DNA from: JADFNO01 sp965369945
GTDB taxonomy: Bacteria > Planctomycetota > Phycisphaerae > Phycisphaerales > SM1A02
Reading direction: 5' to 3'
NCBI GenBank assembly: GCA_965369945.1
Contig: CBDUST010000307.1
Location: 1 to 5,199 of the forward strand
Length of the DNA: 5,199 nt
Position numbers and translations under genes: made by a program. A model generated the notes under the pieces. It worked only from the letters and a program-made list of their open reading frames with translations, was not told the origin of the DNA and did not search any database. Positions 1 to 4,491 of this stretch are shown here, one piece after another. Numbering within the stretch: the stretch's first letter is position 1; each line of letters starts with the position of its first letter.

Positions 1-1
1 A

Positions 2-30
2 TCCGTAGGGTCCGCTGTGCGGACCATCTT
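2..30 (+). repeat. REP-like element, copy 1 (GTAG plus hairpin)
   Basis: Seen directly: GTAG at 5-8 is followed immediately by a perfect hairpin, stem GGTCCGC (9-15), loop TGT (16-18), stem GCGGACC (19-25). Positions 2-27 are an exact 26-bp inverted match to 175-200, and the match extends to position 30 with one single-base gap. A GTAG-type tetranucleotide next to a short palindrome is the known architecture of REP sequences mobilised by RAYT (TnpA-REP) Y1 transposases. No such transposase is in this window, so assignment to that class rests on sequence form only. The element lies at the window edge, so its outer boundary cannot be seen. Confidence 0.75.
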
Positions 31-170
31 CATTGAGCGGAGTGCCGTAGTCGAGTACTCGACAATCGACGCGCTTCTTTTCCAAAAAGAACGTTCTGCT
101 TGGTGCACCGTTCAGACGAGGAACGATCCAGGGAGGCAGCTCGCAGAAGTGGCCGATTCAACTGGTGAAT
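31..170. other. Palindrome-rich spacer between the two REP-like copies
   Basis: This 140-bp spacer has no convincing gene. It contains a perfect 14-bp palindrome GTCGAGTACTCGAC (50-63), a 7-bp hairpin TTCTTTT/AAAAGAA with loop CCA (75-91), an overlapping 10-bp palindrome AGAACGTTCT (88-97) and the 8-bp palindrome GGTGCACC (102-109). The hairpin and the AGAACGTTCT palindrome share positions 88-91, so they would be alternative foldings. With the inverted copies at either end, the whole of 2-200 could be one composite (BIME-like) or MITE-like unit, or two independent insertions around ordinary intergenic DNA. Confidence 0.55.
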
Positions 171-200
171 AAGAATGGTCCGCACAGCGGACCCTACGGA
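171..200 (-). repeat. REP-like element, copy 2 (inverted)
   Basis: This is the reverse-complement partner of copy 1: 175-200 matches 2-27 at all 26 positions. Read on the minus strand, GTAG (197-194) is followed by the same 7-bp stem and TGT loop (193-177). It lies 12 nt beyond the trxB stop codon on the trxB-coding strand, so the hairpin would form in the 3' end of a trxB transcript. It could protect the message or attenuate read-through. There is no clear U-run after the stem, so it is not a canonical intrinsic terminator. The GTAG ends of the two copies face outward. Confidence 0.75.
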
Positions 201-212
201 CAAGAGAAGGTC

Positions 213-1187
213 CTACGCCAACCCTTGCGCACCGAGCCAGCGCTCAGCATCGATCGCTGCTTGACAACCCATCCCCGCTGCCGTCACCGCTTGGCGGTAT
301 TCGCTGTCGGCCACGTCGCCGCCGGCAAACACACCCTCGATGTTCGTTTCGCTGCTACGGCTGGCCAGCTTGACGTACCCCGCATCGTCGAGCTCGATGC
401 CTGAGCCCTTGAGGAAGTCCGTCGCCGGCGTGTGACCGATCGCGATGAACAGACCTTTGACGTCCAATCGTGTTTCATCACCTCCGACCGTGTCCTTGAG
501 CATCACCGCTTCGATCTTTTCCTCGCCAACAACTTCGCTAACAACCTTGTTCCACGCAACCTCAACGTTCGGCAAACCAAGCGTCCGCTCCTGCATGATG
601 TTGGACGCGCGCAGCTTGTCACGACGGTGGATAATCGTAACCTTCGAAGCGAACTTGGCGAGGTAGCCTGACTCCTCCATTGCCGTATCACCACCGCCGA
701 CGACCGCTAGGTGTTGATCACGGAAAACCGGTAGCGCACCATCACATACAGCACACGCGCTCACCCCGCCGCCGGTTTGGGCGAGTCGAAGTTCGTTCTC
801 CTGCCCCATCCAATTCGCCGTCGCCCCCGTGGCAATAATGACAGCATGTGCTTGCACGACCGATCCCTTGGAAGTCGTCAAGTTGAACGGCCGTTTCGAG
901 AAGTCACACGACTCGATGTCCCGACCGACCACGCGCGTTCCGAATCGTTCAGCCTGCTTTTGGAAGTGCTGCATCATCTCCGGGCCGGTGATCCCATCGG
1001 GAAAGCCCGGATAGTTCTCGACCTCGGTGGTGAGCATGAGCTGACCGCCGGGCAGCACCGGGGCCGGATTCTGCTTCGGCACGCCGATGAAACAGATCGG
1101 ATCAAGATTCGCGCGGGCAGCGTAGATTGCAGCCGTCCAGCCCGCCGGTCCGCTGCCGATGATGATCAGTTTCTCGACTTCAGCCAT
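213..1187 (-). CDS. trxB: Thioredoxin reductase (NADPH), TrxB
   Basis: A 324-residue flavoprotein, the usual length for the low-molecular-weight bacterial enzyme. It moves electrons from NADPH through FAD and a redox disulfide to thioredoxin in the cytoplasm. Visible features are the FAD-binding GSGPAG (residues 11-16), GGQL (47-50), ENYPGFPDGITG (57-68), redox pair CAVC (Cys145/Cys148) within ACAVCDG, NADPH-binding GGGDTAMEE (164-172), the NADPH-type HRRDKLRA (187-194) with Arg188, Arg189 and Arg193, and the C-terminal FAD motif FAGGDVAD (287-294). The segment before GGQL has a short extra Pro-rich loop (VPKQNPAPVLP). The first beta strand begins at about residue 5, which supports the ATG at 1187. 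That start has no Shine-Dalgarno: the 13 nt before it are pyrimidine-rich (TTGATCTCTCCTC). The upstream same-strand gene ends 78 nt away with no evident terminator between them. Confidence 0.97.
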   Translation of the reverse strand: MAEVEKLIIIGSGPAGWTAAIYAARANLDPICFIGVPKQNPAPVLPGGQLMLTTEVENYPGFPDGITGPEMMQHFQKQAERFGTRVVGRDIESCDFSKRPFNLTTSKGSVVQAHAVIIATGATANWMGQENELRLAQTGGGVSACAVCDGALPVFRDQHLAVVGGGDTAMEESGYLAKFASKVTIIHRRDKLRASNIMQERTLGLPNVEVAWNKVVSEVVGEEKIEAVMLKDTVGGDETRLDVKGLFIAIGHTPATDFLKGSGIELDDAGYVKLASRSSETNIEGVFAGGDVADSEYRQAVTAAGMGCQAAIDAERWLGAQGLA

Positions 1188-1265
1188 GAGGAGAGATCAA
1201 CTGGCAGAGGCGTCGCAAGTATTCCAAACCAAGTCGTTACTGTTTGATTGATCGACCGCGAAAGC
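1188..1265 (-). promoter_or_regulatory. Leader between the secreted-protein gene and trxB
   Basis: This 78-nt gap contains no recognisable terminator hairpin, so read-through from the upstream gene into trxB is possible. On the minus strand it contains TTGGTTTGGAATACTTG about 30-45 nt before the trxB ATG. AATACT could act as a weak -10, but I see no good -35 at standard spacing. The sequence next to the ATG lacks GGAGG-like bases. Initiation may therefore be SD-independent, for example through an unstructured pyrimidine-rich leader. The promoter suggestion is weak. Confidence 0.25.
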
Positions 1266-2705
1266 CTACTCGCGAGAGATCGCTTTGACAGGCGGCCAGA
1301 ACACAAGATCACCAAAGGCCGCATCGTCAGAGTGATCGGTGCCTCGATCGTCCTGGTTGTCCTCGCCACGGGCATAGAGCAAGCAATCACCGTCGTCCAA
1401 CCAAAACCGCTCTTCGGCCGTATCCAGCGCTGTTCTGGAATCGAGTCGGCGGAATCGAAGGTGCCCGTACGCCCGATCGTACGGATCAATATCCGAAATC
1501 TTCCGCACGTACTGCCCGTACAGCTTCTCCTGATCATCGGGGTAGGTCCCAAGCTCCTTATGGTAGGCGCACAGCCCCGCGGCCATGATCGTCCCACTGA
1601 CGCCGGCGACCAGTTGATTCCGCACGCCGAAGACCACTTCGATGTTCTGCATCGAATAAATGACGGCGGCGTAGCGAACCGAGTTCGTTCGATCGAACTG
1701 GGTCTCGCTCTCAAGTATCAGATCGTACTGCTTGACGCGCCAGCGCCTCCACCAATCATCGTAGACGAGTTTCAGGCGGTTCTTGGAGTCGGAAAGGCTA
1801 CTGTGTACCGGCGCGATCATCCGCCATCGTCGAGCCGCCCCGAATCGCTCCAGCGGTGAATTCTTGGATTGAATTGCGCCGAACGTTGCCGCGAACTTCT
1901 CAGGATCCGCCTGTTCACCGTGGTCGAAGACTTCGTCCAGCAATGCCGCGGAGATGATCCTGTCGCCCTCGGGGATCTCCAGGTGCTTACTGTCGGGCCT
2001 CAGGAACGGCAGTTCGAATTTCCCGATCTCCACATACTGTTGCGGGGTGATGTCGTCGGCATAGCTGTAGAACACATCCCGCAGATTTGCCAGCGCATCG
2101 ACGAGCAGTTGGATGCTGTGCAGCTTCTCCTCGAGAAACTGGCGATCCGTCAACTGCCGCAGAACGAAAATGTGCGCCACCGCCAGATCAAGTCCTTCCT
2201 GCGTCTGAGAGGCTTCCAGCAGGCGATATACCTCAGCGGTGGCAAACGCCGCGATCGTGTCAACCGCGCTCAGGTACGGGAACTCGTTCCTGCGAAGGCT
2301 CCCATCGACGGCAATCTGGGCCATGATCCCCGCCTGCCGATAGGCCGAGTCAACTTCCTCCTCACCGTAGGGCAAGCCAAGGATGTTGTGGTTCTTGCAG
2401 TCCAAAATGGCTTGGGCCATGCCGGCGTTTGATTCCGCCCAGCCGCTGACCTCGGACCATTCACTCATGCCCGGATGGATGGTGTTGAGATTAAAATCCT
2501 CGCCTACCTCGAACGGAGGCGGATCAAGTGTCAGATACGCATCAAAAAGCGTGCGATAGCTCTTGATCTCGTCGGTGCCGCTGACCGTGTTGTGGTCGTT
2601 GAGTTGGCTGATCACACGCTGGTGCTGGCCGGCAGCGGGCATAACCATCAACAGACCCAATCCCAAGCCAATCCGCCTCATATCGCTGAATCGAAGACTG
2701 CTCAT
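1266..2705 (-). CDS. Secreted protein of unknown function with pseudopilin-G-like C-terminus
   Basis: 479 residues from the chosen ATG at 2705. A further ATG at 2732 would add nine residues but has no ribosome-binding site, whereas 2705 has AAGGA seven nt upstream. The N-terminus looks like a Sec signal peptide: basic stretch to Arg11, hydrophobic IGLGLGLLMVM, then PAAG with likely cleavage after Gly26. There is no lipobox Cys. The middle (about 45-330) is largely helical, charged and unrecognised. At 370-472 the pattern GLCAYHKELGTYPDD (377-391), DPYD (407-410), DDGDCLLYARGEDNQDDRG (437-455) and DLVFWPP (466-472) resembles the C-terminal region of type II secretion pseudopilin GspG, including the acidic GxDxxDD-like loop that binds calcium in that family. 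It lacks the N-terminal pilin helix and prepilin cleavage site of a true pseudopilin. From memory, such tails are frequent in planctomycete proteins. The function is unknown; it probably acts outside the cytoplasm. It lies 78 nt upstream of trxB on the same strand and is divergent from ald. Confidence 0.85.
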   Translation of the reverse strand: MSSLRFSDMRRIGLGLGLLMVMPAAGQHQRVISQLNDHNTVSGTDEIKSYRTLFDAYLTLDPPPFEVGEDFNLNTIHPGMSEWSEVSGWAESNAGMAQAILDCKNHNILGLPYGEEEVDSAYRQAGIMAQIAVDGSLRRNEFPYLSAVDTIAAFATAEVYRLLEASQTQEGLDLAVAHIFVLRQLTDRQFLEEKLHSIQLLVDALANLRDVFYSYADDITPQQYVEIGKFELPFLRPDSKHLEIPEGDRIISAALLDEVFDHGEQADPEKFAATFGAIQSKNSPLERFGAARRWRMIAPVHSSLSDSKNRLKLVYDDWWRRWRVKQYDLILESETQFDRTNSVRYAAVIYSMQNIEVVFGVRNQLVAGVSGTIMAAGLCAYHKELGTYPDDQEKLYGQYVRKISDIDPYDRAYGHLRFRRLDSRTALDTAEERFWLDDGDCLLYARGEDNQDDRGTDHSDDAAFGDLVFWPPVKAISRE

Positions 2706-2712
2706 GCGTTGG

Positions 2713-2717
2713 TCCTT
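2713..2717 (-). promoter_or_regulatory. Ribosome-binding site deciding the start of the secreted-protein gene
   Basis: AAGGA on the minus strand is followed by seven nt and the ATG at 2705. The alternative upstream ATG at 2732 is preceded only by GGTTTCGGG, a poor match. This favours the 479-residue form, which also gives the better-shaped signal peptide. Confidence 0.6.
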
Positions 2718-2875
2718 ATTTCTCCATTCCATCCCGAAACCTGCATCACGCCATCGTACACACTCAGCAAGCGCCGGTCAGCCCTTTGCCACTCAACCCG
2801 ACCCGTGCAAAGCAGGTCGAGCGTGTTGGCGATACTATTGCCCGGTTACCAAACCGCTCAGCGACACCCCTTGAA

Positions 2876-2884
2876 GGAAGGAGG
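2876..2884 (+). promoter_or_regulatory. Strong Shine-Dalgarno for ald
   Basis: GGAAGGAGG ends nine nt before the ATG at 2894 and fixes that codon as the start. An in-frame ATG at 2786 would add 36 residues unlike the family's N-terminus. A nearer ATG at 2886 is only one nt from the GGAGG and opens a three-codon frame (ATGTGCCGATGA) whose stop overlaps the real ald start. Confidence 0.85.
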
Positions 2885-2893
2885 TATGTGCCG

Positions 2894-4000
2894 ATGATCG
2901 TCGGCGTTCCCACCGAAGTGAAGGCTGATGAGTACCGCGTCGGGCTCCGACCGGTCGGCTCGGAGCTGTTGACCCGACAGGGCCATCATGTCCTTATCCA
3001 GGCCGGGGCTGGTCTTGGGGCCGGTTTTACTGACCAGGAGTATGACGCAGCGGGAGCCAAAATCGTTCCCACAGCGGAGGATCTGTGGGCTAAGGCGGAC
3101 CTTGTCGTGAAAGTGAAGGAGCCTCAGGCCGCTGAGGTCCAACTCATCCGCCCTGAGCAGGTCATTTTCACCTATTTCCACTTTGCCTCCAGCAAGGAGC
3201 TGACACTCGGCTGCCTGGATCACCAGTGCATCGCCGTGGCCTACGAGACGCTAACCGACGACGAGGGTCGGCTGCCGCTGCTGACCCCGATGAGCGAAAT
3301 CGCCGGCAAACTCTCCATCCAGGAGGGGGCGGACTATCTGGAGAATCCCCACGGCGGGCGTGGCGTGCTGCTGGGCGGCGTGCCCGGCGTCGAGCCGGGA
3401 CGTGTCCTGGTCCTCGGCGGCGGCGTAGTCGGCACCTGGGCGGCTCGTATCGCCGCTGGGATGGGCGCCAACGTCATCATCCTCGATATCGACCTTGATC
3501 GACTCCGACACCTCGACGAGACCATGCCCACCAACGTCGATACCGTCTACTCAGACCCCCATGCGATTCGAGAGTATCTGCCCCGAGCCGACCTCGTCGT
3601 CGGGGCGGTGCTCATTCCCGGGGCCAAGGCGCCGCATCTGATCTCGCGCGAGGACCTGAAGCGCATGAAGCCGGGCTCGGTGATCGTCGACGTGGCGATC
3701 GACCAAGGCGGCTGCGTCGAGACAGCCCGCATGACCACCCACTCCGACCCCGTCTACACCATCGAGAACGTCGTGCACTACTGCGTAGGCAACATGCCCG
3801 GTGCGGTGGCCCGAACCGCAACGCTGGCCCTGACCAACGCCACACTGCCGTGGGTGCTCAAGCTGGCCGAGCATGGCCCGGGCGAATTGGCCCGCATGGA
3901 CCACAACTTCGCCAACGCGGTTAACACGAACCTCGGCACGTTGACCAACAAGCCGGTCGCCGAAGCCCATGATCTGGCGTTCGAAGCGCTGCCGGTCTGA
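2894..4000 (+). CDS. ald: Alanine dehydrogenase (NAD+)
   Basis: 368 residues, matching the roughly 370 of bacterial L-alanine dehydrogenases. It catalyses the reversible oxidative deamination of L-alanine to pyruvate, ammonium and NADH in the cytoplasm, as a homo-oligomer in known members. The N-terminus MIVGVPTEVKADEYRV is typical. Substrate and catalytic residues fall at the family positions: Lys75 in KVKEP (73-77), His96 in TYFHFA (93-98; more often TYLHLA) and Asp270 in VAIDQGG (267-273). The NAD-binding Rossmann motif is GGGVVG (175-180), with Asp198 ending the second strand (IILDID). The segment PMSEIAGKLSIQ (132-143) and the C-terminal signature around NMPGAVARTATLALTNAT are present, with VART where VPRT is common. 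It starts after a strong Shine-Dalgarno and stands alone on this strand, so it is probably monocistronic and divergently transcribed from the secreted-protein gene. Confidence 0.97.
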   Translation: MIVGVPTEVKADEYRVGLRPVGSELLTRQGHHVLIQAGAGLGAGFTDQEYDAAGAKIVPTAEDLWAKADLVVKVKEPQAAEVQLIRPEQVIFTYFHFASSKELTLGCLDHQCIAVAYETLTDDEGRLPLLTPMSEIAGKLSIQEGADYLENPHGGRGVLLGGVPGVEPGRVLVLGGGVVGTWAARIAAGMGANVIILDIDLDRLRHLDETMPTNVDTVYSDPHAIREYLPRADLVVGAVLIPGAKAPHLISREDLKRMKPGSVIVDVAIDQGGCVETARMTTHSDPVYTIENVVHYCVGNMPGAVARTATLALTNATLPWVLKLAEHGPGELARMDHNFANAVNTNLGTLTNKPVAEAHDLAFEALPV

Positions 4001-4038
4001 GTCACAACCAAACATCACCGTCGCGCACATTGTTGACT

Positions 4039-4067
4039 CAGCGGCGCGGCTGCGCTTGTGCGCGCTG
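4039..4067 (+). terminator. GC-rich hairpin after ald, possible terminator
   Basis: CAGCGGCGC (4039-4047) pairs with GCGCGCTG (4060-4067) over eight base pairs with one bulged G, leaving a 12-nt loop. It begins 39 nt after the ald stop. No U-run follows, so it fits an intrinsic terminator poorly. It could equally be a transcript-stabilising structure. Confidence 0.3.
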
Positions 4068-4161
4068 CGACCAATAAATCCCCGATTTGAGAATTCATTC
4101 GATCGTCGATTGGCGCACGCGATGAGGGATTTGTGCGTGCAACATTGGCAAACGGCAATCG

Positions 4162-4319
4162 TGGCGCGCGCTAAAGTTGCCGCGCTCGCGCTAACGGTCG
4201 TTAACGAAGCTTAACTTTGCACGTTTGAGGCCTAACTTTGCTTACCGGAGCGAGTTTGAGGCCTAACTTTGCTCATTTTGGACTTTCCGAGCGGCGCGCG
4301 GCTGGTCTGGCGCGCGCTA
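4162..4319. repeat. 12-nt direct repeats flanking the phased-repeat block
   Basis: TGGCGCGCGCTA occurs exactly at 4162-4173 and 4308-4319. Just inside, GCCGCGC (4179-4185) and its complement GCGCGGC (4296-4302) sit at the same offset from each copy. The arrangement is formally that of a short insertion with a target duplication and terminal inverted repeats. Both motifs are alternating GC sequence and could recur by chance, so this is tentative. Confidence 0.3.
4172..4273 (+). repeat. Helically phased TAAC array with 31-bp-period direct repeat
   Basis: TAAC starts at 4192, 4202, 4212, 4233 and 4264, with near-matches TAAA at 4172 and TACC at 4243. The intervals are 20, 10, 10, 21, 10 and 21, close to whole DNA turns. 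Within it, GTTTGAGGCCTAACTTTGCT is an exact 20-nt direct repeat (4223-4242 and 4254-4273), and TAACTTTGC occurs a third time at 4212-4220. A 10-bp palindrome TCGTTAACGA lies at 4198-4207. It could be a protein-binding array or part of an interspersed repeat family. I do not recognise it. Confidence 0.55.
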
Positions 4320-4358
4320 GGAAGAGAATTACCGAAGAGCTACGGAGTCACTGGAAGG

Positions 4359-4399
4359 GATGAGCCGCAGATGAACATTGATGGACACGGATGGGCGAG
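4359..4399 (+). repeat. Short 10-nt-periodic repeat
   Basis: The units GATGAACATT, GATGGACACG and GATGGGCGAG begin at 4370, 4380 and 4390, and a further GATGAGCCGCA begins at 4359. From memory, this GATGAACA/GATGGACA style of sequence is a common interspersed element in environmental bacterial genomes, but I cannot verify that here. It lies directly beyond the minus-strand terminator. Confidence 0.5.
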
Positions 4400-4439
4400 A
4401 GAAAACCCAGGGAGACCTTGAGGAGTCCGTTCCCTGGGT
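4400..4439 (-). terminator. Intrinsic terminator of the last gene
   Basis: On the minus strand ACCCAGGGA (4439-4431) pairs with TCCCTGGGT (4413-4405), a perfect nine-bp stem. TTTTCTC follows, with the T-run at 4405-4402. It begins 52 nt after the stop codon at 4492 and is oriented to end that gene's transcript. The 17-nt loop can form a small inner GAC/GTC pairing. Confidence 0.8.
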
Positions 4440-4453
4440 GATTGATTGATGTT

Positions 4454-4491
4454 CCCGGAAATTCCGGGGGCCGGGAGAATTCCGGGGGGGG
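4454..4491. repeat. CCGG-rich palindrome and direct repeat beside the stop codon
   Basis: CCCGGAA-A-TTCCGGG (4454-4468) is a 7-bp-arm palindrome around a single A. AATTCCGGGGG occurs at 4460-4470 and again at 4478-4488, the second extending to a run of eight G (4484-4491) that abuts the stop codon of the minus-strand gene. The G-run lies outside the reading frame, so slippage there would not change the protein. Confidence 0.5.

Larger units (their letters stand above)
2706..2893. promoter_or_regulatory. Divergent intergenic region
   Basis: This 188-bp region must contain the 5' signals of both the minus-strand secreted-protein gene and ald. A hairpin can form at 2799-2819: CGACC pairs with GGTCG and TGC pairs with GCA around an AAA loop, with a two-base CG bulge. 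It lies about 75 nt before the ald start and could be an operator-like or leader element. GATACT (2831-2836) is a four-of-six match to a -10 hexamer on the ald strand, but no convincing -35 accompanies it. Promoter positions are therefore not assigned. Confidence 0.4.
4001..4491. other. Repeat-rich intergenic region without a convincing gene
   Basis: This 491-bp stretch lies between the convergent ends of ald and the last gene. The only open frame of any size (81 codons, overlapping the ald end) has no ribosome-binding site and a composition unlike its neighbours, so I do not call it. The region holds a GC-rich hairpin, a phased TAAC array with a 20-nt direct repeat, a pair of 12-nt direct repeats, a 10-nt-periodic repeat, a minus-strand terminator and a palindrome with a G-run. 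These are listed separately. Confidence 0.7.

Noticed and set aside
177..193. REP hairpin as the intrinsic terminator of trxB
   Set aside because: The stem is well placed and GC-rich, but the bases after it on the minus strand (ATTCTTATTC) are not a continuous U-run; kept as a repeat only.
432..1247. Several plus-strand open frames opposite trxB
   Set aside because: They are antisense to a clear thioredoxin reductase with all motifs intact and are a normal by-product of high-GC codon use.
1248..2432. Plus-strand frames of 187-203 codons opposite the secreted-protein gene
   Set aside because: The minus-strand frame is far longer, has a ribosome site, a signal peptide and a recognisable C-terminal pattern; the plus-strand frames have none of these.
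2786..2893. 36-residue N-terminal extension of alanine dehydrogenase
   Set aside because: The strong GGAAGGAGG lies inside it at ideal distance from the 2894 ATG, and starting at 2894 puts Lys75, His96 and Asp270 at their family positions.
3551..4030. A 159-codon minus-strand frame opposite ald
   Set aside because: It lies mostly in the antisense of a confidently identified enzyme, its composition reflects the complement of ald codons, and it has no recognisable domain.
3969..4214. An 81-codon plus-strand open frame overlapping the ald end
   Set aside because: It has no ribosome-binding site and a start inside ald, and it runs through GC-rich hairpin and repeat DNA. Its translation resembles read-through of non-coding sequence, not a protein family I know.
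4223..4273. CRISPR array
   Set aside because: There are only two exact 20-nt copies with an 11-nt spacer, no dyad symmetry of the usual kind, and no cas genes.
4484..4491. Run of eight G as a phase-variation tract
   Set aside because: It lies just outside the reading frame, past the stop codon of the minus-strand gene, and not in an evident promoter, so length changes would have no clear effect.
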